Assembly (NCBI GenBank): GCA_030916575.1
Contig: JAUPWJ010000002.1
Location: forward strand, 1 to 16,098
Source of the DNA: Patescibacteria group bacterium
GTDB taxonomy: Bacteria > Patescibacteriota > Minisyncoccia > Phycocordibacterales > UBA9973
Direction: 5' to 3'
DNA length: 16,098 nucleotides
Positions 1 through 6,249 of this stretch are shown piece after piece (position 1 is the first letter of the stretch; each line of letters begins with the position of its first letter). The notes under the pieces were generated by a model, which saw nothing but the letters and a program-made list of their open reading frames with translations, did no database searches and was not told where the DNA came from. Both the position numbers and the translations under genes were made by a program.

Positions 1-999
1 ACACTTTGGACAACGTTCCTTATTTAGATATGAAAACTTATGCTTGCAGTCACATATAACCTGAAACTTCACATCTTGACCAATAAAGTCACCTTCTGGG
101 GATGATATCTTACCTGAATATGTAGTCTCATAACTATCTGTTTTAGGTGTACGCCGATCTAGCAGCATATTCTTTATCTTATTGTGCTGTTCTTCAGTTA
201 TTATTCTTGGCAGACTTTTATCTAACTCATATCTCTCCCCGTCATAGTAGAAAAATCCTGCATAGATTGGGTCCTTTAAAATGTAGTTAATACGAGAAGG
301 CATTATTGGACCACCTCCTATCTTTTTTCTTTTGACTGTGGTCAATTTCAGCTCTTCTACAGCATATTTATACATGCTACCGCCTGAATACAGGCCGGTT
401 AGAAACTTCTTAAAGATTATTTTTAAGAGCCCAAATCTAACATCATCTACAAGCCATTTTCTGTTTCCCTTATCGCCTGATTTATCATTTAAAAAACCGA
501 GTGCCGCCAATCCGTGAGGATAACCATTTAATGCTTTTGTTCTCTGCCCTTCCTTAACCATATCTCCTTTGTCGTCACTATCTTTCTTGGAGAAAATAAG
601 CTCAAGAGCGATCATCATTTTATCTGTAGAAGAACCAGTAAAGCATGTTGAATTTGGTGTACGTATATAAAGCAATTTTTTCTCATCCAAAAGCTCTATG
701 ATTCTTCCAGCATCAACTGGATTACGAGAAATACGATTAGCTCTAACTACAATAATGGCATTTGCCTTTTTACTCGAAATCAATTTCACCATTTTTTCAA
801 ATCCTTCTCGCCCTGTTTTAAAAGCACTTTTACTTTCTTGAATAATTTCTACAACATTTAAACCATTTCTTTCTACGTGATCTGTGATTTCTCTTAATTG
901 AGTTTCCAAAGATTGAATTTGCTTATCTTCATTTTCTGAAGATTTTCTACAATAAACTACATAATTTAATTTACTTGTATCCAAATTTGTATTTTTCAT
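1..999 (-). CDS. Large serine recombinase (partial, C-terminus beyond left edge)
   Basis: This is an uninterrupted reading frame of 333 codons from ATG at 999 to the window edge, so the C-terminal part is missing. The N-terminus reads VVYCRKSSENEDKQ, the typical start of a resolvase-family catalytic domain, with the nucleophilic serine at S20 or S21. The motif RANRISRNPVDAGRI follows near residue 90 and a Recombinase domain (GYPHGLAALGF onward) covers roughly residues 160-290. A CDCKHKF...CPKC zinc ribbon is just beginning at the edge. Family knowledge: such enzymes integrate and excise mobile DNA through a 5'-phosphoserine intermediate. It is clearly diverged from the second recombinase at 4723-6246. 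Its leader (1007-1127) carries two interleaved inverted repeats. It probably mobilises the element that ends near 3969. Confidence 0.93.
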   Translation of the reverse strand, partial: MKNTNLDTSKLNYVVYCRKSSENEDKQIQSLETQLREITDHVERNGLNVVEIIQESKSAFKTGREGFEKMVKLISSKKANAIIVVRANRISRNPVDAGRIIELLDEKKLLYIRTPNSTCFTGSSTDKMMIALELIFSKKDSDDKGDMVKEGQRTKALNGYPHGLAALGFLNDKSGDKGNRKWLVDDVRFGLLKIIFKKFLTGLYSGGSMYKYAVEELKLTTVKRKKIGGGPIMPSRINYILKDPIYAGFFYYDGERYELDKSLPRIITEEQHNKIKNMLLDRRTPKTDSYETTYSGKISSPEGDFIGQDVKFQVICDCKHKFSYLNKERCPKC

Positions 1000-1006
1000 A
1001 TTTTTA

Positions 1007-1127
1007 TAATTATTAATGAGGCAACGACATGATTCTTAATTGCTACACCAAGAGACCGTCATTGCCTCGTTATTAATTACAAAAACACGTTTTTACTTTT
1101 TGTATTTTTGTAGTCTCTTGGTGTAGC
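1007..1127. repeat. Interleaved double inverted repeat upstream of recombinase
   Basis: Pair A is 1007-1028 with 1058-1079, matching 19 of 22 bases (core GAGGCAAYGAC). Pair B is 1042-1056 with 1113-1127, a perfect 15-bp match (GCTACACCAAGAGAC). The order A-B-A'-B' means the two stems interlock. As RNA this is a pseudoknot topology; as DNA it is two overlapping palindromes. It ends 7 nt before the recombinase ATG, so it could be an operator, a translational control leader or a protein-bound DNA site. The repeats are read directly; the role is inferred. Confidence 0.85.
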
Positions 1128-1204
1128 CTTATTATCTTAACATAACAAGTGTTTATACTTACTCTCTGCTATTGTGGCTCTCTGTTATATTTATTCTCAG
1201 GGAA

Positions 1205-1573
1205 AAAAACTCTAAAAGCCTTATAAAATAGGGCTTCCTCACAACCACTGGGCGACGGACTCTTCTCTTCTAGTTTTATTAAGTTGTTGTCGCTTCATAA
1301 CGTGGAATCTTAATTTACTTGTCCAACATTGCTAATAACCACAATGTCACTAAGCCGTTTCCGGTCATTAGTATCGGGTAGGATTAAGAAATTACGATCC
1401 TTCCTATTTACCCCGCTGCTTCTTTATTCCCAGAGCCAAAGAAGAATGTCCTTGGTCATCTCTCTATAAAGTCCCTACATTTAATGGCATCCAGAGGGGG
1501 GCTGTAGAGTCCGCCTACCACATCCCTCCAGTCAGGATTATTACTAATCCAGATTAATCAACACAAAGTATTG
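1205..1573 (-). ncRNA. Candidate structured RNA between the 55-aa gene and the recombinase
   Basis: No convincing protein is encoded here, and the stretch looks GC-richer than its surroundings. Several local stems are visible: 1547-1562 closes with GTAA (a GNRA loop) only when read on the minus strand; 1420-1445 has a 7-bp CTTCTTT/AAAGAAG stem; 1377-1420 has nested GGGT/ACCC and AGGAT/ATCCT; 1327-1348 has ACATTG/CAATGT. At the minus-strand 3' end, 1216-1236 forms AAGCC/GGCTT, followed by a T-run (1202-1208 on the plus strand), which looks terminator-like. I do not recognise an RNase P, tmRNA, SRP, group I or group II intron core. It may be a stand-alone RNA of the element or a long leader. 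Confidence 0.35.
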
Positions 1574-1574
1574 C

Positions 1575-1742
1575 CTAATCTCGATTAACAACTTCCTTTT
1601 TAAGAACTTCAACTAAGCTAACGAGTAATAGAAGACCGATTTTATTTATCTCTTCATCTGTAAAGTCCGCGTCAAAATCTGGACCATACGACTTTTGGAG
1701 AGATATACGTAAATCTTTAATTGCATTTACACTTAGCTTCAT
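1575..1742 (-). CDS. Small conserved-type protein, 55 aa
   Basis: ATG at 1742 and TAG at 1575 give a 55-residue protein beginning MKLSVNAIKDLRISLQKSYG, followed by DFTDEEINKIGLLLL. It is an acidic-to-amphipathic helical protein with no membrane segment or cysteines. The pattern 'YG..FD...TDEE.N.IG..LL' resembles small proteins often encoded beside serine recombinases and other mobility genes; that likeness is from memory. It is codirectional with the recombinase at 999 but separated from it by the non-coding 1000-1574 stretch. Its upstream side is closed by a hairpin terminator at about 1745-1796. Function unknown. Confidence 0.7.
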   Translation of the reverse strand: MKLSVNAIKDLRISLQKSYGPDFDADFTDEEINKIGLLLLVSLVEVLKKEVVNRD

Positions 1743-1744
1743 AC

Positions 1745-1800
1745 CAGTAATAGTAAAAAATACTCCCAGCGATTCTCTCGGGAGAGTATTTTTTACTATT
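1745..1800. terminator. Hairpin terminator
   Basis: A 16-bp arm (ATAGTAAAAAATACTC) pairs with its complement across a GC-rich loop containing CCC/GGG, giving A- and T-runs on both sides. It lies immediately upstream of the 55-aa minus-strand gene and downstream of the next minus-strand gene, so it can stop transcription in either direction. Confidence 0.75.
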
Positions 1801-1805
1801 TTAAA

Positions 1806-1844
1806 ACCTAAAAAAACCTTTAAAATATAAAGGTTTTTTTAGGT
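1806..1844. terminator. Perfect 17-bp hairpin terminator
   Basis: ACCTAAAAAAACCTTTA at 1806-1822 is the exact reverse complement of 1828-1844, with a 5-nt loop. It lies 27 nt past the stop codon of the minus-strand 207-aa gene and is its likely intrinsic terminator. It also works in principle on the plus strand. Confidence 0.85.
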
Positions 1845-1870
1845 ATAGGATTTTATTTTGTTTTAATTAT

Positions 1871-2494
1871 TTAATCTTTTTTCCACTTTAGACATATCTG
1901 GACCATGAACTCTTTGGGGTGTTTTTTAAATTGGACTGTAACATTCTTAGATTTTAATGAAGGAATACTTCTAAAGTTTTTAACAACGAACTCAATTTTA
2001 TCAAAAACCCCGTCATCATCTTTTGGTCTGCTTTTTTTAAAAATCTTTTCAAATATCACATCAGCCTTGATGGGATTGTTCTTGTTTTCTTGATCGCATA
2101 TCACCCTAAACAAACGGGAGGGTTGAGTTTCATCACCACCGATTTTAAATGGCTTTTTATTACCAATTTGACAAAAAAGGGACTTGCCGTCCGTCTTATA
2201 ATTAAAATCTTTTTTATAAATTAAATGTAAGCTATCATCTTCCTCTTCTAAATCACTATATTTTTGGATGAGAACACCCAAACCTTTTAAATCCGATACT
2301 ATAGAAAACTTTTCGTCAAAAGAACCATCTTTTTGATATATCATTAGAAGACTATTAATTTTTGATGTAGCAACGGCATTTACCCTTATTTTTTCATCAA
2401 TCTTAAAATCATAATCAGTAAAATCTAAGTCTCGGGATAGATAATCTAGCAGAAGATCACCATTCTTTTTCTTGTAGTTTTCTAACGATTCCAT
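1871..2494 (-). CDS. Hypothetical protein, 207 aa, possible winged-helix regulator
   Basis: I choose ATG 2494 (MESLENYKKKNGDLLL) over the upstream ATG at 2590, because the extra residues would be encoded by the plus-strand promoter and the structured RNA. The protein is soluble, charged and lysine-rich, without signal peptide or membrane segment. Residues about 115-165 (SLFCQIGNKKPFKIGG...LFRVICDQ...ADVIFEKIF) resemble a small beta-strand plus recognition-helix arrangement seen in winged-helix DNA-binding domains; this is a pattern-level inference only. It is divergent from the RNA promoter at 2525-2533, so it could control that promoter. Hypothetical cargo or regulator of the first element. 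Confidence 0.8.
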   Translation of the reverse strand: MESLENYKKKNGDLLLDYLSRDLDFTDYDFKIDEKIRVNAVATSKINSLLMIYQKDGSFDEKFSIVSDLKGLGVLIQKYSDLEEEDDSLHLIYKKDFNYKTDGKSLFCQIGNKKPFKIGGDETQPSRLFRVICDQENKNNPIKADVIFEKIFKKSRPKDDDGVFDKIEFVVKNFRSIPSLKSKNVTVQFKKHPKEFMVQICLKWKKD

Positions 2495-2501
2495 AAATAT
2501 A

Positions 2502-2533
2502 TTGTGACATTTTTTAAACAAAAGTGCTATAAT
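2502..2533 (+). promoter_or_regulatory. Extended -10 promoter for the 2540-2690 RNA
   Basis: TGCTATAAT at 2525-2533 is a perfect extended -10 element. A TTGTGA at 2502-2507 is a possible but over-spaced (20 nt) -35. Transcription would begin at about 2540, giving a roughly 150-nt leader or RNA. Confidence 0.65.
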
Positions 2534-2539
2534 ATGGCC

Positions 2540-2690
2540 ACAACTTAATACAAGGCCTAACCCCTTTAGGAATAAAGGATATGGTCGCAAGTCGAGTAAA
2601 GCATAAAAAACCCATCATGGGGTTGCTTTACTCGCCGTATCGGGAAACCGGTATGAGAGACTTCGGTCTCTACCTGTGGTGGGCTTTTTG
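2540..2690 (+). ncRNA. Candidate multi-tetraloop structured RNA or leader
   Basis: Four local stems are readable on the plus strand. 2563-2578: CCTTTA closed by a GGAA loop. 2593-2634: an 11-bp stem (CGAGTAAAGCA) with an inner ACCC/GGGT helix. 2638-2653: TATCGG closed by GAAA. 2656-2671: AGAGAC closed by TTCG. Three GNRA or UUCG tetraloops in this orientation fix the sense strand. A competing helix is possible between CCCATCA (2611-2617) and TGGTGGG (2677-2683), followed by CTTTTTG, which would be a terminator that excludes the 2593-2634 stem. The transcript ends 26 nt before the ATG at 2717, so this may be a riboswitch-like attenuator or a separate small RNA. It matches no family I can name. 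Confidence 0.6.
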
Positions 2691-2716
2691 TATATAAATT
2701 TAAAAATATTAAAAAA

Positions 2717-2926
2717 ATGGAAAAAACAGAAATAAAAAAGGAAGAAAACAATAAGTTAGAGTTTTGGAAAAATATATTAATTGGATTTATACCTGCGAAT
2801 ATAATTATTATGATTCTTAAAGATGTTGGTATACATGGAGTAATTGTAACAATCGGTTGTATATATTTATCTGGCCAAGTGGTTGGATTAATAAGAAAAA
2901 GAATGAAAAAGAAAAAAACTATATAA
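2717..2926 (+). CDS. Small membrane protein, 69 aa
   Basis: The protein has a charged N-terminus (about residues 1-18), two predicted membrane helices (about 20-36 and 39-58, glycine- and isoleucine-rich) and a very basic tail (IRKRMKKKKTI) that by the positive-inside rule should be cytoplasmic. There is no obvious Shine-Dalgarno. It follows directly on the structured RNA at 2540-2690 and may be controlled by it. Function unknown; it could be a holin- or toxin-like small membrane protein or an accessory membrane factor of the element, but nothing in the sequence decides this. Confidence 0.65.
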   Translation: MEKTEIKKEENNKLEFWKNILIGFIPANIIIMILKDVGIHGVIVTIGCIYLSGQVVGLIRKRMKKKKTI

Positions 2927-2988
2927 ATGATGTAGTGATACCTGGGATGAAAAAATATAAACCGCGCTTAATTAGTATTATTTGATAT

Positions 2989-3321
2989 ATGGCACACATA
3001 ATTTTTCTAGAGTGTTCAAATAAATGTGGATTTTTTCAAAGACAAGGTGGAAGATTTCCTTTTTACACAAAAGACGGCGAGCTTGAGTTTCCAATGGTCC
3101 CAATACCACCAAATGAGCAGAAACTGATCGAGGGTTATAGATATGAAAAACTCTGTAGAAATTGTAGAAAATCGGTAACTGTTTACGAATATAACGATAG
3201 TGAAGAATCAAAGAAATGTCCAGATTGTAACGGAACAGATTTCATAGAATCGGGTGATATTTGTCCAGCATGTAACGAGGGAGAGATTTTTGTGGACCAG
3301 TCGAAGGTTGCCATGTTCTAA
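2989..3321 (+). CDS. Zinc-ribbon-rich small protein, 110 aa
   Basis: Eight cysteines occur as four pairs: C9/C13, C56/C59, C77/C80 and C92/C95. The last three are classic CxxC knuckles (CRNC, CPDC, CPAC), so at least two zinc ribbons are likely. There is no membrane segment or recognisable catalytic domain. The -10 box TATTAT at 2976-2981 ends 7 nt before the ATG, so the mRNA is probably leaderless. It is part of the plus-strand cargo of the first element. Zinc ribbons of this kind can bind nucleic acid or partner proteins; no specific function can be assigned. Confidence 0.8.
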   Translation: MAHIIFLECSNKCGFFQRQGGRFPFYTKDGELEFPMVPIPPNEQKLIEGYRYEKLCRNCRKSVTVYEYNDSEESKKCPDCNGTDFIESGDICPACNEGEIFVDQSKVAMF

Positions 3322-3344
3322 GTCTAAGAAGATTATAAGCTAAG

Positions 3345-3350
3345 TATAAT
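3345..3350 (+). promoter_or_regulatory. -10 box (TATAAT) of a leaderless 42-aa gene
   Basis: Consensus TATAAT ends 5 nt before the ATG at 3356, so transcription would start essentially at the start codon. Confidence 0.6.
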
Positions 3351-3355
3351 TTAAT

Positions 3356-3484
3356 ATGATAAAGAGATTAAAAAATACAATAACGAATCTAAGGGATAAC
3401 TTTTCAGAGGAATGGCACGATAATGGTTTTTCAATGACAATATTTATCTTGGTTACAGTTGGATCTGTTTTGCTATCGCGCTAA
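3356..3484 (+). CDS. Single-pass small membrane protein, 42 aa
   Basis: The frame begins MIKRLKNTITNLRD, passes through an acidic EEWHDNGF segment and ends in one hydrophobic helix (FSMTIFILVTVGSVLL), followed by SR and the stop. It is supported by the consensus -10 box directly upstream. Function unknown. The layout, an amphipathic basic N-terminus and a C-terminal membrane helix, fits many small regulatory or toxin-like membrane peptides, but this is not evidence for such a role. Confidence 0.55.
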   Translation: MIKRLKNTITNLRDNFSEEWHDNGFSMTIFILVTVGSVLLSR

Positions 3485-3526
3485 GTCGCCAATTTCTTTT
3501 GAAACCGACTCAAACAAATATTAATT

Positions 3527-3724
3527 ATGATTATCACCCTACCTAGATATTGGGACCAAGAAGTTATCCTAGCCCGAGGACACTGTAACCGTGTCTATTT
3601 ATATTTGGTCCAAGATTTCAATAAATTAAAGGAAGAGATTGAGGAAAGAAAGGTTAAATATGGGACCAGATACGAGGCTTTCCGTAAGTTCGTTGATATG
3701 GGGCAAGCTCCGGAACGAAGATGA
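3527..3724 (+). CDS. Hypothetical protein, 65 aa
   Basis: The frame runs from MIITLPRYWDQEVILARGHC to a TGA at 3722-3724. It contains a charged helical middle (FNKLKEEIEERKVKYG) and a MGQAPERR end. The following reading frame opens 4 nt later at ATG 3729, shifted by one base, and carries a clear metal-binding motif. Either these are two coupled genes or one gene split by a frameshift near 3710-3724. No promoter is obvious; it may be co-transcribed with the 42-aa gene. Confidence 0.55.
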   Translation: MIITLPRYWDQEVILARGHCNRVYLYLVQDFNKLKEEIEERKVKYGTRYEAFRKFVDMGQAPERR

Positions 3725-3728
3725 TGAG

Positions 3729-3869
3729 ATGGATGTCTTGAAAGCCATGGAATATGTATCCTCGGCACGACAGATGTTCGGAGTTGAGCCAAATTGCCTT
3801 CATCCTAAAAACGCCAGAAGGCTGTCTCATCAAGGTGAACACTGCGATGATTGTGGTAAGCACTTTTGA
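3729..3869 (+). CDS. Small Cys/His protein, 46 aa
   Basis: I start it at ATG 3729 (MDVLKAMEYVSSARQMFG) instead of the longer in-frame ATG at 3639, which would overlap the previous gene by 86 nt. The C-terminal half reads CLHPKNARRLSHQGEHCDDCGKHF in outline, with C23, H25, H34, H38, C39, C42 and H45 as candidate zinc ligands. It follows the 65-aa gene by 4 nt and is closed by a strong terminator at 3891-3920. It could be the displaced C-terminal half of the preceding gene. Function unknown. Confidence 0.55.
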   Translation: MDVLKAMEYVSSARQMFGVEPNCLHPKNARRLSHQGEHCDDCGKHF

Positions 3870-3890
3870 CCACAGTACAGAAGAATGCGA

Positions 3891-3920
3891 AGGGCCACTC
3901 GAAAGAGTGGCTCTTTTTCT
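3891..3920 (+). terminator. Intrinsic terminator with GAAA loop
   Basis: GGGCCACTC, a GAAA tetraloop and GAGTGGCTC form a 9-bp stem with one G-T pair, followed by a T-rich run. It ends the plus-strand cargo operon of the first element. Confidence 0.9.
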
Positions 3921-3921
3921 T

Positions 3922-3969
3922 TTAATCCCCTCTCACCGAATCTCGAACCTCCGCCCACATTCGGAGCCA
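3922..3969 (-). pseudogene. Orphan recombinase C-terminal tail (copy A), putative attachment-site scar
   Basis: Read on the minus strand this encodes WLRMWAEVRDSVRGD and a stop. It matches the last residues of the 507-aa recombinase (WLRTWDDVRMSLL) at W, L, R, W, V and R, and at DNA level 23 of 27 bases (3943-3969 against 4738-4764). No recombinase body lies upstream; the W codon abuts a terminator hairpin (3971-4003). I interpret it as the right attachment site of the first element, whose recombinase lies at 1-999. Confidence 0.6.
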
Positions 3970-3970
3970 T

Positions 3971-4003
3971 GAAAAAACACCTTGTTAGTCAGGGTGTTTT
4001 TTC
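3971..4003. terminator. Hairpin terminator beside tail copy A
   Basis: GAAAAAACACC and GGTGTTTTTTC form an 11-bp stem with A- and T-tracts on both sides, so it can act on both strands. It begins 2 nt after the GGAGCCA core of copy A. Confidence 0.85.
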
Positions 4004-4028
4004 TATACCTTTCTAGGAGTTCGAACAT

Positions 4029-4036
4029 GGTATACT
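4029..4036 (+). promoter_or_regulatory. Extended -10 promoter of the DUF2164 gene
   Basis: TGG followed by TATACT (4031-4036) ends 6 nt before the ATG at 4043, consistent with a leaderless mRNA. Confidence 0.6.
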
Positions 4037-4042
4037 GAAATA

Positions 4043-4294
4043 ATGAAAGACATTAAACGAAGCTTTGATATACTCACCAAAGAGCAAAAAGAGAAAAGTA
4101 TTAACGATATTATTGCATTCTATCTTGATGAACGAGATGAACACGTCGGTATTATTGGTGCAAACAACCTTCTAGATATGATTCTTCAGGATATTGCGCC
4201 TCATGTATACAACAATGCAATTGAAGATACTCAGAAGTTGCTTACAAAACAAACTGAGGAATTTGATTTTGAACTAAACCTATTGAAGAAATAG
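4043..4294 (+). CDS. DUF2164 family protein, 83 aa
   Basis: The order of features matches DUF2164 as I know it: an N-terminal LTKEQKEKSINDI helix, the FYLDERDEHVGIIGANNLLDMILQDIAPHVYNNAIEDTQ-type core (residues about 27-64, with the ERDE and N.AIED motifs) and a charged helical tail. The family is small, cytosolic and of unknown function. It is preceded by its own leaderless promoter and converges with the VOC gene, whose stop lies 5 nt away with no terminator between them. The segment is likely host chromosome, not element cargo, because it lies between the two attachment-like sites. Confidence 0.8.
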   Translation: MKDIKRSFDILTKEQKEKSINDIIAFYLDERDEHVGIIGANNLLDMILQDIAPHVYNNAIEDTQKLLTKQTEEFDFELNLLKK

Positions 4295-4299
4295 TATTG

Positions 4300-4692
4300 T
4301 TACTTTTTAGGAATCGTCCTATGTTCTTCTTTGACTTGGTATAGCCCTACGCGGTTCCCTTCGCTGTCTTCAAAAATTGATATATGGCCGTATCCAATGT
4401 CTTTTTTAGGCACATGGATTTTTCCACCATTTGTTTCTATTTTTTCGATAATCTCATCAATAGTGGGCGTACCGAAATAAATCGTCGTACCCTCGAGACT
4501 CGGTTTATAACCGTATCCCTTCATAAGTCCTCCACTTGCACCCATGACTCCAATATTCATCGGAAATGAAAGCATCTCATACCCTGCATTTGTCTCTGGA
4601 ACCATCTCAAAACCAAAGACGGCTTCATAAAAAGCTTTTGCCCGTACAAGATCAATCGCTGGAAGCTCAAACCAACTTACTGGATTATTCAT
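4300..4692 (-). CDS. VOC superfamily (glyoxalase/bleomycin-resistance-like) protein, 130 aa
   Basis: The protein is one full VOC module of paired beta-alpha-beta-beta-beta units. It starts VSWFELPAIDLVRAKAFYEAVFGFEM (outline), has a central GGLMKGYGYKPS and YFGTPTIDEII, and finishes GYGHISIFEDSEGNRVGLYQ. The length (about 120-130 aa) and the E in SEGNRVGLY are typical. Members bind a metal and act as lyases, dioxygenases or resistance binding proteins; the substrate here is unknown. The promoter (TGC TATAAT, minus strand, 4722-4730) sits inside the last codons of the neighbouring recombinase, which matters for the integration model. Confidence 0.92.
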   Translation of the reverse strand: MNNPVSWFELPAIDLVRAKAFYEAVFGFEMVPETNAGYEMLSFPMNIGVMGASGGLMKGYGYKPSLEGTTIYFGTPTIDEIIEKIETNGGKIHVPKKDIGYGHISIFEDSEGNRVGLYQVKEEHRTIPKK

Positions 4693-4721
4693 AACAATTT
4701 TTAATTAATTTTAATAGATTA

Positions 4722-4730
4722 ATTATAGCA
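4722..4730 (-). promoter_or_regulatory. Extended -10 promoter of the VOC gene, overlapping the recombinase stop
   Basis: On the minus strand TGCTATAAT occupies 4730-4722 and includes the recombinase stop codon (TAA at 4725-4723). It gives a leader of roughly 25 nt before ATG 4692. Confidence 0.6.
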
Positions 4731-6246
4731 AACTCATTCGAACATCGTCCCACGTTCGGAGCCAGTTAGGACTACTAGCTAGTTCTAATACAAGATTGAA
4801 GGGAGAAGCTATAGTAAAATATAGCTTTTTTTCTTTTACGGTCGGGTTCTGAAGTATGTAATTTAAAAACTGTCTTTTTCTAGCAGGTTCAGAACTATTA
4901 TCAAAAATTGTTTTTGCTTTGCGTGCTACAGAAATAACTGTGGCAACGGTTGTTTGATAGTTATGGTCTGCTTTTGAGTGCTCTGACATTTCAATTTCAA
5001 GTGTTTGTATTTGGTCCTGATACTCTTGATGCTTTTTGTCATAGACATCCTTAGTAATACTCTGGTCCAAATATGCCTCAAGCAATCTATCTTGTTTTAA
5101 TTTCAATTTATTATACTCAGTTTGTATTCTGCTTATTTGTGCCTTATGGAATACAACCTCCATTTCAGTATTCTTTCTGATCTCATTTACAAGTTGGTTC
5201 TGTGCTTTCTCTGTAATGCTTTCAAATCGCTCTAAAACCTCATATACAGGCTTTAAGAGCTCATTTTCTGGTATATACACTCTCTTGCATATTCCCTTTG
5301 CGTTTGTGCAAGAATAATATACAAACTTCCCTTTTTTGATCTCAGCACTTATTGAACATCCGCAATTATGGCATCTCAACAGACCTTTGAATATAAAGTC
5401 CTTAGAAACCACCTTAGAAGGCTTATTACGGCGTTTTAAGCGTATTTCTTGGCACTTATCAAAGAGTTCTTTAGAAATCATTTTAGGATATATATGAGCA
5501 TAATTACCGTACTTCTTTGACATAGCTATTCCACAGTAAAAACTATCCTTTAGAATATTTTCAATACCGCTTTTTGAAATCTTATTTCCTTTAAGAGTTC
5601 TTAAACCAAGTTCTGTTATTTTATTTTTTACAGTCTCAAGAGAGTGCTCACCTGTGGCATATAGCTCAAACATCTTCTGGACCAAATAACCTCTTTCAGG
5701 ATCAATCTCAATAGTTTTTCGTAAACGCTTTTCTTCGTCCAAAGAAATATTTAAATATCCTAAACGGACCGCCCCTGTCCATTCACCATTTCTTCGTTTC
5801 TGCTCAAAGGCTCGTTTAACATTATCACCTATGGCATCAGAGTAGTACTTAGCTAGTCCTAATTTTATTCCAAAGGCAAACTTATCACTTGCCGACATTT
5901 TATCGTCTATTACTTGCCCATCTGAGACAAAGTGCAGTTCTATTTTGTTTTCTATTGCCAGATCATAAAGTTTAGCAACTCTTTTATCAAATATATTTCT
6001 TGATAACCGATCAACTTTATCAAAGCCAACAGCAATTTTTTCTTTCTTAGAGGCTTCTACGATAAAATCCATTATTTCGTCAAAAGTATCTCTTTTTAAT
6101 TTATAGGCACTTTCTACGAAATTAAATCTTTTTATTATTTCATATTTTCTATTAGCAAAATAAGCATCCATCCTAAAGTTTTGAGCTTCAGGAGAGTTTT
6201 CTGTTTGCTCTTCTGTGGATACTCTTGATACGTTTATTGCTTTCAT
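4723..6246 (-). CDS. Large serine recombinase/integrase, 507 aa
   Basis: Residues 1-140 form the resolvase catalytic domain (SRVSTEEQ with the serine nucleophile S10; DRLSRN at 79-84). Residues about 155-275 form the Recombinase domain. A zinc ribbon follows with C292, C295, C297, C313 and C320, then a long coiled coil (about 345-430). This is the standard architecture of phage-type large serine integrases, and the length is normal. It catalyses site-specific integration and excision through a double-strand break and 180-degree rotation. The last 13 residues from W495 (WLRTWDDVRMSLL) recur as orphan tails elsewhere, so the crossover probably lies at this codon. It follows the 249-aa membrane gene by 3 nt and ends the minus-strand operon of the second element. 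Confidence 0.96.
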   Translation of the reverse strand: MKAINVSRVSTEEQTENSPEAQNFRMDAYFANRKYEIIKRFNFVESAYKLKRDTFDEIMDFIVEASKKEKIAVGFDKVDRLSRNIFDKRVAKLYDLAIENKIELHFVSDGQVIDDKMSASDKFAFGIKLGLAKYYSDAIGDNVKRAFEQKRRNGEWTGAVRLGYLNISLDEEKRLRKTIEIDPERGYLVQKMFELYATGEHSLETVKNKITELGLRTLKGNKISKSGIENILKDSFYCGIAMSKKYGNYAHIYPKMISKELFDKCQEIRLKRRNKPSKVVSKDFIFKGLLRCHNCGCSISAEIKKGKFVYYSCTNAKGICKRVYIPENELLKPVYEVLERFESITEKAQNQLVNEIRKNTEMEVVFHKAQISRIQTEYNKLKLKQDRLLEAYLDQSITKDVYDKKHQEYQDQIQTLEIEMSEHSKADHNYQTTVATVISVARKAKTIFDNSSEPARKRQFLNYILQNPTVKEKKLYFTIASPFNLVLELASSPNWLRTWDDVRMSLL

Positions 6247-6249
6247 ATT

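Larger units (their letters stand above)
3943..4764 (+). repeat. 27-bp direct repeat pair (3943-3969 and 4738-4764)
   Basis: The two copies share TCGAAC, CCCAC and TTCGGAGCCA at identical spacing, 23 of 27 positions, in the same orientation and 795 bp apart. The second copy is the coding 3' end of the serine recombinase. The segment between them holds the DUF2164 and VOC genes. Confidence 0.8.

Noticed and set aside
1374..1558. Plus-strand open frame of about 61 codons ending ...ITNPD
   Set aside because: It has no start codon in context, no promoter or ribosome site, and overlaps stems that read best as minus-strand RNA. Not reported as a gene.
2494..2590. Longer N-terminus for the 207-aa minus-strand protein
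   Set aside because: The extra 32 codons cover the divergent promoter and the first hairpins of the structured RNA.
3930..3970. tRNA or tmRNA 3' fragment, because the minus strand contains GGTTCGAG-like T-loop sequence
   Set aside because: The bases flanking the T-loop do not pair into a 5-bp T-stem and no acceptor or CCA context is present. The homology to the recombinase tail accounts for the sequence.
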